Shown here piece after piece: positions 1 through 7,790 of a stretch of 64,000 bases of DNA. Location: NCBI GenBank assembly GCA_947499255.1, contig CANMNF010000002.1, positions 818,430-882,429 on the forward strand, in the 5' to 3' direction. The stretch comes from an uncultured Sphingomonadaceae bacterium. GTDB taxonomy: Bacteria; Pseudomonadota; Alphaproteobacteria; Sphingomonadales; Sphingomonadaceae. Each line of letters begins with the position of its first letter. Position 1 is the first letter of the stretch. The position numbers and the translations under genes are program-made. The notes below the pieces were generated by a model. That model saw only the letters and a program-made list of their open reading frames with translations, searched no databases and was not told the origin of the DNA.

Positions 1-667
1 GGAAAAGAAGCGCAAATTTATCGGCGGCGAATTTATCAATGTGTTTGAGGAAGAAGCGGCCAAAATCGGTGGCGCGGATTTCCTCGCACAAGGCACGCTT
101 TATCCCGATGTGATTGAAAGCGTCAGTTTTACAGGCGGGCCATCGGTTACAATCAAAAGCCACCACAATGTGGGCGGCTTGCCCGAACGCATGAATATGC
201 AGCTGGTTGAGCCTTTGCGTGAACTGTTCAAGGATGAAGTGCGCGCGCTGGGCCGTGAATTGGGCTTGCCCGACATGTTCGTTGGCCGTCATCCATTCCC
301 CGGACCCGGCCTTGCCATCCGCATTCCGGGCGAGGTGAACAAGGAACGCTGCGATATCTTGCGCAAAGCAGATAGCATCTATCTCGATGAGATCCGCAAG
401 GCAGGGCTTTACGATGCGATCTGGCAGGCATTTGCCGTGTTGCTGCCGGTAAAAACCGTGGGCGTGATGGGCGATAGCCGCACCTATGATAGCGTGTGCG
501 GCCTTCGCGCTGTGACCAGCACGGACGGGATGACCGCGGATGTCTATCCTTTCGATGCCAGTTTTCTGACCGGGGTGTCCACGCGCATCGTCAATGAAGT
601 GCAAGGCATTAACCGCGTGGTTTATGACTACACCTCCAAGCCGCCCGGCACGATTGAGTGGGAATAA
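1..667 (+). CDS. guaA: GMP synthase (glutamine-hydrolysing), C-terminal part
   Basis: This is the 3' part of GMP synthase, which aminates XMP to GMP with ammonia from glutamine in the cytosol. The reading frame is open from base 2, so the start and the glutamine amidotransferase half lie outside the window. Visible are the end of the ATP-pyrophosphatase domain ([14 protein letters not shown]) and the dimerisation domain with the near-invariant stretches [25 protein letters not shown] and VYPFDASFL, ending in the canonical KPPGTIEWE. The stop lies one base before the GTG start of the next gene, so the two may be co-transcribed. Identification is secure from these motifs. It also connects to the purine theme of the far end of the window, although that is probably coincidence. 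Confidence 0.97.
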   Translation, partial: EKKRKFIGGEFINVFEEEAAKIGGADFLAQGTLYPDVIESVSFTGGPSVTIKSHHNVGGLPERMNMQLVEPLRELFKDEVRALGRELGLPDMFVGRHPFPGPGLAIRIPGEVNKERCDILRKADSIYLDEIRKAGLYDAIWQAFAVLLPVKTVGVMGDSRTYDSVCGLRAVTSTDGMTADVYPFDASFLTGVSTRIVNEVQGINRVVYDYTSKPPGTIEWE

Positions 668-668
668 C

Positions 669-1517
669 GTGAGCGCGGCAGACCAGCGCCTGCAAAAACA
701 ATCGCTGGGTTTTGCGACCACCATACTTCTCGCCACCCTTGCGATCATTGCCTTTGCAGGCAATTCGGTCATCGCGCGGTATGCGCTTGGTGGTGGGCTG
801 ATTGATCCGGGCAGCTATTCAGTGATCCGGCTGGCGTCTGGCGCGCTGGTTTTGCTGCCTTTGTTGATCGGGCGAAAGCCTGCATGGGATTGGCGCGGGG
901 GCCTTGCGCTGTTGTGTTATGTCGCGGCGTTCTCGTGGGCCTATGTCGCTTTGCCAGCAGCGTTGGGCGCACTGATCCTGTTCGCCTGTGTGCAGGCCAC
1001 CATTATGATCACCGGGCTTGTGCGCGGGGAGCGGGTGGGGCCGCTGGGCATTGCTGGATTGCTTTTGTCGTTATTGGGGCTGGGCGTCTTGATGGTGCCG
1101 GGTATGGCAGGCGGCGCTTTGACACCGGCGGCGATGATGGCGCTATCGGGCATTGCGTGGGGCGCATACACGATGCTTGGCCGCAGATCGGGCGATGCAG
1201 CACAATTCACCGCGACCAGTTTTGTGATCGGCAGCGTGCTGGCTTTGCCGCTTTTGGCCCTCGCGCCGCAAATGCCTGCGATGTCTGGCATTGGGTTGGC
1301 AGTGTTGTCTGGCGCGGTGACATCGGGGGCAGGTTACGTCGTGTGGAACAAGGTATCGCCCATGCTGGGTCTTGCGACATTGGCAACGGTGCAATTGGCA
1401 ACGCCTGTTGTGGCTGGCATTGGCGGTGTGATTTTGCTGGGTGAAGTGATCACAATGGCCTTGGCGGGGGCGGGCGCGTTGATCATTATGGGCATTGTGC
1501 TGACGTTGAAACGTTAA
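669..1517 (+). CDS. EamA/DMT-family permease
   Basis: A 282-residue integral membrane protein with about ten hydrophobic segments and an internal two-fold repeat, as expected for the drug/metabolite transporter superfamily. The first half contains FAGNSVIARYAL and SVIRLASGALVLLPLL, typical of EamA domains; the second repeat begins near SGIAWGAYTMLGRRSGD. The GTG at 669 is preferred because it starts two bases after the guaA stop and gives a short cytosolic N-terminus before the first helix; a longer open frame from 594 would overlap guaA. The substrate cannot be told from sequence; family members export amino acids, metabolites or drugs. Proximity to guaA may only reflect shared transcription. 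Confidence 0.85.
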   Translation: MSAADQRLQKQSLGFATTILLATLAIIAFAGNSVIARYALGGGLIDPGSYSVIRLASGALVLLPLLIGRKPAWDWRGGLALLCYVAAFSWAYVALPAALGALILFACVQATIMITGLVRGERVGPLGIAGLLLSLLGLGVLMVPGMAGGALTPAAMMALSGIAWGAYTMLGRRSGDAAQFTATSFVIGSVLALPLLALAPQMPAMSGIGLAVLSGAVTSGAGYVVWNKVSPMLGLATLATVQLATPVVAGIGGVILLGEVITMALAGAGALIIMGIVLTLKR

Positions 1518-1565
1518 AGCGCCAGCCCTTGTGGAAGCGTGCGCATATGATACTTTGTCGTCGAA

Positions 1566-2201
1566 ATGCATCGCAAGAGGATCACCGTGATCAACCGAAT
1601 TCAAACAGCGCTCGCCGCTACATTTCTTACCCTCACCGCCGCTTGTGCGCAGGCTCCCGAAGAACCGCCTGAGGTGACCCAAGGCGAATGGCGCGTCATC
1701 AGCGAAGCGTCTGAGCTATCCTATGTGACCGTCAAGGCAGGCGAGATTGCCGAAGTTAACGGCTTTGACGGGTTGACCGGATCGGTCAGCGCGGACGGCG
1801 CGGCGCAAATCGATATTGCGCTTGGCTCGGTCAACACCGGCATTGATATCCGCGATGAACGGATGCGCGATGTCTTCTTTGAAGTGGCGCAAAATCCAAC
1901 CGCAACGATCTCGGCTCAGCTTGATCCGGCGACTTTTGCCTCGCTTGCTGTGGGAGAAAGCATATCGGAATCGATCAGTGCAACCTTGTCGCTCAAAGGC
2001 ATCGAAGCGCCGGTTGAAGCCGATGTGACCGCAACGCGCGTTGCGCCAGACAAGGTGCTGGTGGTCTCCGATGCGCCGGTTATTGTGTATGCCTCCACAT
2101 GGCAGCTGACAGATGGCCTTGCCCAATTGCAACAACTGGCCAGCCTGCCGTCCATTACGCCCGCTGTTCCGGTGAGCTTTTCGATCACTTTTCAACGGTG
2201 A
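1566..2201 (+). CDS. YceI-family periplasmic lipoprotein
   Basis: An exported protein of about 204-211 residues. The N-terminus has a hydrophobic segment ending in a lipobox (LTAAC), so it is probably a lipoprotein. The remainder resembles the YceI lipid-binding beta-barrel: a SELSYVTVKAG-type opening strand, the substrate-exclusion motif NTGIDIRDERMRD, then an FFEVAQNPTATISA strand and a final S-x-T-WQLTDGLAQL region. YceI proteins bind polyisoprenoid or quinone-like lipids; the ligand here is unknown. The frame opens at ATG 1566, but GTG 1587 (VINRIQTALAA) has an AGAGG about 7 bases upstream and gives a better signal peptide, so the true start may be 1587. Confidence 0.8.
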   Translation: MHRKRITVINRIQTALAATFLTLTAACAQAPEEPPEVTQGEWRVISEASELSYVTVKAGEIAEVNGFDGLTGSVSADGAAQIDIALGSVNTGIDIRDERMRDVFFEVAQNPTATISAQLDPATFASLAVGESISESISATLSLKGIEAPVEADVTATRVAPDKVLVVSDAPVIVYASTWQLTDGLAQLQQLASLPSITPAVPVSFSITFQR

Positions 2202-2249
2202 TTGTGCCACGCAACCAGGTCGCCAAACTGCCAAACCTGTGAGGCCTTT

Positions 2250-3200
2250 ATGAAACACCGTGTTGTGTCGCCTGGCCCTAAAATGGGGGTGACAAAGGCA
2301 GTGACAAAGGCAGTGACAAAGGCAGTGACAATGGCAGTGGCTACGGGTTTGACAATGGGATTGATGGCCTGTGCACCTGTTGGTGCTGCTTTAGCCGAGG
2401 CAAGCGCTGACGCGGCATCTGCTGGCGATGACAATTGCGCCAATGCGCCGATGATCGGACAGTTTGATCCGGCGCGCGATGTGTTGATCGCGAACTTTGA
2501 TAGCAAGCCTGATGTCGATGATCTGCAAGCTGTGGCCGGCCTGGGTACTGTGCTGGCCGATCCTGCTTTTGCCTGCGTGCAATATATCGCCACCGCCGGG
2601 GCTTATGGCACGCAAGGTGGGGCCTTTATTCCCGCTGGCGATTTGTTCGATCTGGCTTTTGGTGATCGCTGGGTCGATGCCCATGCGGACCGCGAAGGTG
2701 CGATTGCCAGGTTGAGTGATACAGCGCGCCCTGTCTTGGAGGCGGGCGGCAAAGCCTGGATTACCGAGGCCGGGCAATCCGATGTGTCCGCTGCAATGGT
2801 GCGCACATTGCCGCAAGAGCTTTGGGGCCAGATCCATCTGGTGCAACATAGCAGTTGGAATGAAGGCACAACTGGCAAAGAAGCTTTGCGCTTTGTGCGC
2901 AGAATGGTGCGTTATCACCGTATTTCCGATGGCAATTTTGCACATAATGGCACGCCATCTTTCAACACGCATGATGGCTCGTCCTGGGCTGCATTGCTGG
3001 CTGATCCGCGCATTGGCCCGATCTGGGCAGAAGCCAAACGGCTTTCCGAATTGCTCAATCCCGAAGCAGATTACGTCAATCCTGCGGTAAGCGCAGGGGG
3101 CCTGGATTTCTCCGACACGGTTGAAGTTTCATACGTCTTTGGTTTTGACGATATGACAGGCGTCGGCGATTTTGTGGCGCGGTTTGCCAATCCGGAATGA
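2250..3200 (+). CDS. Secreted nucleoside-hydrolase-like protein
   Basis: About 316 residues with an unusual N-terminal export region. After a basic start come repeated VTKA units, then a hydrophobic stretch and a possible lipobox (GLMAC). The mature part opens with DVLIANFDSKPDVDDLQAV. The arrangement of acidic residues (D-x3-D-x-DD) at the end of a first beta strand recalls the calcium-binding loop of inosine-uridine nucleoside hydrolases and of the DUF1593-type nucleoside-hydrolase-like proteins. Further blocks are FVRRMVRYHRISDGNFAHNGTPSFNTHDGSSW and a C-terminal VEVSYVFGFDDMTG. The ATG at 2250 is chosen over 2202 because it directly precedes the basic signal region. A ribosylhydrolase role is inference; catalytic competence is not shown. 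Confidence 0.55.
   Translation: MKHRVVSPGPKMGVTKAVTKAVTKAVTMAVATGLTMGLMACAPVGAALAEASADAASAGDDNCANAPMIGQFDPARDVLIANFDSKPDVDDLQAVAGLGTVLADPAFACVQYIATAGAYGTQGGAFIPAGDLFDLAFGDRWVDAHADREGAIARLSDTARPVLEAGGKAWITEAGQSDVSAAMVRTLPQELWGQIHLVQHSSWNEGTTGKEALRFVRRMVRYHRISDGNFAHNGTPSFNTHDGSSWAALLADPRIGPIWAEAKRLSELLNPEADYVNPAVSAGGLDFSDTVEVSYVFGFDDMTGVGDFVARFANPE
2289..2336 (+). repeat. 12-bp in-frame tandem repeat in signal region
   Basis: The unit gtgacaaaggca occurs three times perfectly (2289-2300, 2301-2312, 2313-2324) followed by a one-base variant (2325-2336). It encodes V-T-K-A repeats in the n-region of the export signal of the surrounding gene. The unit length is a multiple of three, so copy-number change would lengthen or shorten the signal without a frameshift. 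Confidence 0.95.
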
Positions 3201-3237
3201 TCGCGGTCGGCTGAAACTATGCAGGCTGAAAGAGACC

Positions 3238-3936
3238 ATGGAATTGCCGCTCGGCTCTGACCCGCGCACCGATATTTTGCGCGATATGCAGGCCGCGCTG
3301 ATTGCGCGATTTGGCCCGATTGTGCGGCCTGCAGACAAACGCCGCGCGCCCGAATGGGTGTTGGTGCATGGCGTGATCGGCGCGCGCGCAAAAACGGCTG
3401 CGTCGAACGCTTCAACCGATGGCTTGTTGGCGGAATTCGGCAGTTGGGAAGAGGTGGCAGCGCAAAGCGTGGCGGTGTTGGAAGAGCGGTTGCAGCGTCA
3501 GACTTTTCCCGGTCAATCCGCGCGCCGGCTGCATGATTGCCTGAATGCAATTATCGCGCAGCGCGGCAGAGTTGATCTAGGTCATCTGGACGCGATGGAA
3601 ACCGATGATGCGATGGCGTGGCTGGAACAGCTGCCCGGCATTGCGAGAAAGATCAGTGCAGGCATCATGAACACCTCCCATTTTGATCGCCGGGCGATGG
3701 TGATCGATGGGCATCACCGGCGCATAATGCAGCGCACGGGGATCGTGCCGGGCAAAGCTGATACAGCGCGCGCTTTTGATGCGCTAATGCCGATATTGCC
3801 GCCGGAATGGTCCGCTGGAGATATGGATGAACATCATTTGCTGTTAAAAGCGTTGGGGCAAAACCATTGCCGCCCGCGCCAGCCTGTGTGCGATGGATGT
3901 CCGATTAGAAAAGGATGCGCGACAGGCGCGCGTTAG
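3238..3936 (+). CDS. Endonuclease III-like DNA glycosylase
   Basis: A 232-residue HhH-GPD superfamily base-excision repair protein. The helix-hairpin-helix is LEQLPGIARKISAGIM, with the lysine at the position of the Nth catalytic lysine (LPGVGRKTA in E. coli Nth). It is followed by VIDGHHRRIMQRTG, whose Asp matches the catalytic aspartate of the VDTH motif. At the C-terminus four cysteines are spaced C-x6-C-x2-C-x5-C, exactly the [4Fe-4S] cluster loop of this family. The ATG at 3238 follows an AAAGAGA ribosome site and lies 38 bases after the previous stop. It diverges enough from classical Nth that substrate range (oxidised pyrimidines or other lesions) is uncertain; it could be a UPG-like branch. 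Confidence 0.82.
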   Translation: MELPLGSDPRTDILRDMQAALIARFGPIVRPADKRRAPEWVLVHGVIGARAKTAASNASTDGLLAEFGSWEEVAAQSVAVLEERLQRQTFPGQSARRLHDCLNAIIAQRGRVDLGHLDAMETDDAMAWLEQLPGIARKISAGIMNTSHFDRRAMVIDGHHRRIMQRTGIVPGKADTARAFDALMPILPPEWSAGDMDEHHLLLKALGQNHCRPRQPVCDGCPIRKGCATGAR

Positions 3937-3942
3937 GCGTAA

Positions 3943-4389
3943 TTAGCCCTCGGCAACTTCGTCATCGATTTTGGTGTAAGGCACAAAATCTTCCAAAAAG
4001 AGCACGCCTGAAAACATGCCGGAAGACCGGTCAACCATAGTGATCTGATCAAATTTGCACAATTGGCTGCCAAATCGTTCGAATACTGGCACATCGAAAT
4101 GATCGAGGCGGCGCGGGTTGTGCGCCAGTGCAATCCAAGTCGTGTCGCCATCTTCATAGATAACGCCCACATGTTCAACCACGCGAATGCGATTGTTGTT
4201 AAAAGCTGACACGCAGCTGCGCGGTTCACCAGCGGTGCGGCCTTCGGTCAGCTTGTTAAAAGCTTCTTCGTCCAGCCCGCGATCACGAGCGGTTTTTTCA
4301 ACCTTTTCGCCATCTGCTTCATCAGCGGCCAATGGGGCGGCGGTCAGAGCCAGTGCGGCGCTGGCTGTTGCGGCTAAGACTATTTTCAT
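3943..4389 (-). CDS. Small secreted protein (DUF6491-like?)
   Basis: A 148-residue exported protein. The first 22 residues (MKIVLAATASAALALTAAPLAA) are a clear Sec signal peptide with cleavage near AADEADG. The mature part has two cysteines (in EPRSCVSAF and SQLCKFDQI) that could form a disulphide, with the strand-like stretches IRVVEHVGVIYEDGDTTWIALAH and MFSGVLFLEDFVPY. The Cys plus N-x-I-R-V opening and overall length recall a group of small secreted proteins (DUF6491-like); that match is from memory and is weak. It converges with the endonuclease gene, the two stops being about 7 bases apart. No function is claimed. Confidence 0.6.
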   Translation of the reverse strand: MKIVLAATASAALALTAAPLAADEADGEKVEKTARDRGLDEEAFNKLTEGRTAGEPRSCVSAFNNNRIRVVEHVGVIYEDGDTTWIALAHNPRRLDHFDVPVFERFGSQLCKFDQITMVDRSSGMFSGVLFLEDFVPYTKIDDEVAEG

Positions 4390-4465
4390 CGCACGTCTCC
4401 CAGAATGATAGAAATACCGTGTTCTATCTCATCTGAACCAATGCTGACCGCGCAGGTTCCCGTTT

Positions 4466-4708
4466 TTAGCCAGCCGCGACATCGGGCACAGTGCCATCAT
4501 CAGCTGGCCCGCCGATAAGGACGAAGCGCCTGTCGCAATATCCGCAATCGACAAACCCGCTTTCATCGATCTGCATGTAGACCCGCGGATGACCCAAAGC
4601 AGCGGAGCGATAATTTTCACCCCCGCGAATATCACCAGCGCCATCGCACCACACACGCGGTCCATCAACCAAAGTCATTTCAGGCACTGTTTGCGAAAGT
4701 TTGCTCAT
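4466..4708 (-). CDS. Zinc-finger (CHCC-type) small protein
   Basis: An 80-residue protein with the pattern of the zf-CHCC family: a Cys in RVWCDGAG, a His in LGHPRVYMQI, and a C-x2-C in VDCGYCDRRFVL. These four residues likely bind one zinc ion. Homologues occur throughout alphaproteobacteria and are related to the 13-kDa subunit (NDUFS6) of respiratory complex I, so a complex I assembly or stability role is possible but not shown here. The start is fixed by AGAGGCAA about 6 bases before ATG 4708. It is divergent from the ABC ATPase gene that starts at 4833, leaving a 124-bp shared promoter region. Confidence 0.8.
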   Translation of the reverse strand: MSKLSQTVPEMTLVDGPRVWCDGAGDIRGGENYRSAALGHPRVYMQIDESGFVDCGYCDRRFVLIGGPADDGTVPDVAAG

Positions 4709-4832
4709 ATTCTTGCCTCTAATCTCATGGTGCGATTCCTGCAATATCTCCCTGCAATATCTCAGTGTAGCATGAATGCGGCGCGGGACAGGGGCTTTAC
4801 TCGCTGCGCGTTTGCCCGCAAATGCTGCGGCG

Positions 4833-5765
4833 ATGTCTGATGCAGCTATTGAAATTCGCGATCTTGCCAAGGTTTATGCCGGTGATCGATCCACCCCGCC
4901 TAAAGAAGCGCTCAAAGGCATAAGCTTTGATGTGCCCACAGGCGGCGTTTTTGGCCTGCTTGGCCCCAATGGCGCGGGCAAATCCACGCTGATCAATATC
5001 ATGGCGGGCCTTGTCACCAAAACCGGCGGCACCGTAAAAATCTGGGGCCACGATATCGATGAAGATCATCGCAATGCGAAACTCAATATCGGTATCGTCC
5101 CGCAGGAAATCGTCTTCGATCCTTTTTTCACCCCCTTTGAAGTGTTGGAAAATCAGGGCGGCTTTTATGGCGTGGCCAAAGCGCTGCGGCGATCTGAGGA
5201 ATTGCTGCGCGCGGTGCGGCTGGAAGACAAGCGCAATGCCTATGCGCGCACTTTGTCTGGCGGGATGAAGCGGCGGCTGCTGATTGCCAAAGCGATGGTC
5301 CATTCCCCGCCAATCCTTGTGCTGGATGAACCAACGGCAGGCGTCGATGTGGAATTGCGCAAACAGCTGTGGGAATTGGTTGGCGAAATGAATGCCGAAG
5401 GCGTGACTGTCGTCCTCACCACGCATTATCTGGAAGAGGCTGAGCAGCTGTGTGAACGCATCGCCATCATCAATCATGGCGAACTGGTAACGAACAAGCC
5501 GACGCGCGAACTGGTTGGCATGATGGGTGAAAAGATCGTTGCGGTCACGATTGAAGGCGACATGGCAGGAATGCCCAGCGATCCACGTTTCCGCAAATGT
5601 GAAAAAGCGGGCGAGAACCAGATCGAGATCACCTATGACAAAAGCGAAATGACCGCCGGCCAGGTGCTCGCCAAAGTGCAGGAGCAAGGCTTCACCATTG
5701 CCGATGTGACCACGCGCGAAGCGGACCTGGAAGACGTCTTCGTGCAGCTGACTCAAGCTGGTTAA
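4833..5765 (+). CDS. ABC transporter ATP-binding protein (CcmA/ABC-2 type)
   Basis: A 310-residue nucleotide-binding subunit. Walker A is GPNGAGKST, the ABC signature is LSGGMKRRLLIAKAM, Walker B is ILVLDEPTAGVD, and the H-loop is LTTHYLEEAEQL, all intact. The architecture and the C-terminal regulatory stretch (DLEDVFVQLTQ) match ATPases that drive ABC-2 exporters of drugs, lipids or polysaccharides (COG1131). No permease gene follows: the next genes are a small opposite-strand protein and nadB, so the membrane partner must be encoded elsewhere. The ATG at 4833 (MSDAAIEIRDLAKVY) is chosen because upstream codons (from 4776) encode sequence unlike the family's N-terminus. Confidence 0.9.
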   Translation: MSDAAIEIRDLAKVYAGDRSTPPKEALKGISFDVPTGGVFGLLGPNGAGKSTLINIMAGLVTKTGGTVKIWGHDIDEDHRNAKLNIGIVPQEIVFDPFFTPFEVLENQGGFYGVAKALRRSEELLRAVRLEDKRNAYARTLSGGMKRRLLIAKAMVHSPPILVLDEPTAGVDVELRKQLWELVGEMNAEGVTVVLTTHYLEEAEQLCERIAIINHGELVTNKPTRELVGMMGEKIVAVTIEGDMAGMPSDPRFRKCEKAGENQIEITYDKSEMTAGQVLAKVQEQGFTIADVTTREADLEDVFVQLTQAG

Positions 5766-5819
5766 TTGGGGCTGTTTGATAGGGGCCAGCTAATAGGGCG
5801 ACCTAAATCACGCCAATCC

Positions 5820-6062
5820 TCACAAATATTCCAGCGCGCGGTTGTCCTTCACCCATTTGCCGGAACTCACCCGGCGAATAGGCGCGCTGCAATGTTCGCA
5901 GCGGCTGACATAATGCTCACCTGTCCAATTGGCCTGGCGTGCAAAAGGTTCGTGGCGGCCCAAACGGCATTGCAGACGCGGGCCGGAATCACCGGGACGA
6001 GCGCGCTCTTTTGGGGTGCTTGGCTCGATATGAATATGCTGCAGGCTAAATTGTGTGGCCAT
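5820..6062 (-). CDS. Small conserved protein with Cys/His cluster
   Basis: An 80-residue protein starting after a good ribosome site (GGAGAAAG, 3-4 bases before ATG 6062). It contains CRLGRHEPF and a C-x2-C in SRCEHCSAPI, i.e. three Cys and nearby His that could form a zinc knuckle. The C-terminus is basic and then LEYL. The strong start signal and cysteine pattern argue that it is real and not an antisense frame. I do not recognise the function. It lies convergent to the ABC ATPase gene and divergent from nadB. Confidence 0.65.
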   Translation of the reverse strand: MATQFSLQHIHIEPSTPKERARPGDSGPRLQCRLGRHEPFARQANWTGEHYVSRCEHCSAPIRRVSSGKWVKDNRALEYL

Positions 6063-6197
6063 GATCTTTCTCCTTCGCCCCCGAAGAATGCGGCTATCTC
6101 AATCAAATCATGGTGAATGTGCAACTACGTATTGCCTCTGATCACGTCAGACAGTGCCAAGCTTGCGGCAATGCGCATCGCGCGGCAAAGAGGGCTG

Positions 6198-7790
6198 ATG
6201 AATAGCGAAACTTCACAAGCCGACGTCCTTGTTATCGGTTCAGGTGCCGCAGGTCTGACCGCCGCTTTATCGCTGGCGCGCGATAAAAAGGTGCTGGTTC
6301 TGGCCAAAGGGCACCTGCGCTCCGGCTCCACCGCATGGGCGCAAGGCGGCATTGCCGCAGTGCTGGATACAGGCGATACGTTTGAAAACCATGTGCGCGA
6401 TACGATGGTGGCAGGTGCGGGCTTGAATGACCGCGAAACTGTCGAATTCGTGATTGAACGCGCGCCTGCGGCAATTGATCGGTTGTGCGAATTGGGTGTG
6501 CCGTTCAACCGGGAAAGCGGCGATCTGCATCTCACGCGTGAAGGCGGACATTCGCATCGCCGCATCGTGCATGTCGATGATGCCACAGGCTGGGCCGTAC
6601 AGGCGGCATTGCTTAAAGCGGCAGAGGAAAATCCCAATATCACCTTGCTGCCCGATCGCACCTGTGTGGAGCTGATCACGGGCAAGCATGAGGCGAAATA
6701 TTCCGCCAGTGGCCGGGTGTGGGGCGCCTATGCGCTCAACACCGAAACGGGCCGCGTTGAAGCGCATACCGCGCGCGCCACAGTGATGGCGGCAGGCGGG
6801 GCGGGCCGGGTCTATCAATTCTCCACCGCGCCGCGCGGGGCAACGGGCGATGGTATTGCGATGGCTTGGCGGGCAGGCGCGCGTGTTTCCAATATGGAAA
6901 TGATGCAGTTTCACCCCACGTGTCTTTATAATCTAGAAGTCAAAAATTTCCTCATCACAGAGGCCGTGCGCGGAGAAGGCGGCCATTTGCTGCACCCCGA
7001 AACGGGCCACCGCTTCATGACAGATTATGATGAGACGCGCATGGAGCTGGCTCCGCGAGATGTCGTGGCGCGGGCCATCGATGATCAGATCAAGCGCTTT
7101 GGCCTGGATTATGTCCATCTCGATATCAGCCATAAGCCGCGCGAATTTGTGATGGAGCATTTCCCGACCATCTATGAAAAGCTGATCGGGCTGGGCATCG
7201 ATATGACGAAAGAGCCGATCCCGGTTGTGCCAGCGCAACATTATACCTGTGGCGGCATTCTTATCGATTTAGACGGGCAAACCGATTTGCCAGGCCTGTG
7301 GGCGGCGGGCGAATGCACCGAAAGCGGATTGCACGGGGCCAATCGCCTTGCGTCCAATTCGCTGCTGGAATGCTTTGTCTTTGGAGAAGCTGCCGCGCGC
7401 AATATCGGCGAGTTATGGGACAGCTTTGCCGAACCGCCATCGATCCGCGAATGGGATGAAAGCCGCGTTTCGGATTCCGATGAAGAAGTGGTGATCAAAC
7501 AGAACTGGACCGAAATCCGCCGCTTCATGTGGAATTATGTCGGCATCGTGCGCACCACCAAACGGCTGGAACGCGCGGCCAATAGGATTGCCTTGTTGCA
7601 AGAGGAGGTGGACGATTATTACGGATCTTTCCGCGTCACCACCGACCTTATCGAATTGCGCAATTTGCTGCAATCAGCAGAGCTTATCGTGACCAGCGCC
7701 CTGCGCCGTCATGAAAGCCGCGGGCTGCATTACATCCTCGATTACCCTGAAATTGACGAAGCGATGATCGATACGGTGCTGGTGCCTTAA
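6198..7790 (+). CDS. nadB: L-aspartate oxidase
   Basis: A 530-residue flavoenzyme that oxidises L-aspartate to iminoaspartate, the first step of de novo NAD synthesis in the cytosol. The FAD-binding motif is VLVIGSGAAGLTAALSLA. NadB/SdhA-family blocks follow: SGSTAWAQGGIAAVL, TREGGHSHRRIVHVDDATG, AAGGAGRVYQFSTAPRGATGDG, QFHPT, and HYTCGGILID with its catalytic-region residues. The C-terminal helical domain includes ELRNLLQSAELI and SRGLHY. The ATG at 6198 is preferred (AAAGAGGG just upstream; MNSETSQADVLVIG); an open frame to 6117 adds non-homologous residues. Its stop overlaps the stop of the convergent phosphate transporter gene. nadA and nadC are not adjacent. Confidence 0.95.
   Translation: MNSETSQADVLVIGSGAAGLTAALSLARDKKVLVLAKGHLRSGSTAWAQGGIAAVLDTGDTFENHVRDTMVAGAGLNDRETVEFVIERAPAAIDRLCELGVPFNRESGDLHLTREGGHSHRRIVHVDDATGWAVQAALLKAAEENPNITLLPDRTCVELITGKHEAKYSASGRVWGAYALNTETGRVEAHTARATVMAAGGAGRVYQFSTAPRGATGDGIAMAWRAGARVSNMEMMQFHPTCLYNLEVKNFLITEAVRGEGGHLLHPETGHRFMTDYDETRMELAPRDVVARAIDDQIKRFGLDYVHLDISHKPREFVMEHFPTIYEKLIGLGIDMTKEPIPVVPAQHYTCGGILIDLDGQTDLPGLWAAGECTESGLHGANRLASNSLLECFVFGEAAARNIGELWDSFAEPPSIREWDESRVSDSDEEVVIKQNWTEIRRFMWNYVGIVRTTKRLERAANRIALLQEEVDDYYGSFRVTTDLIELRNLLQSAELIVTSALRRHESRGLHYILDYPEIDEAMIDTVLVP

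Noticed and set aside
4833-6116. ABC-2 permease partner beside the ATPase
   Set aside because: No multi-span membrane frame follows; only a small opposite-strand protein and nadB are present.
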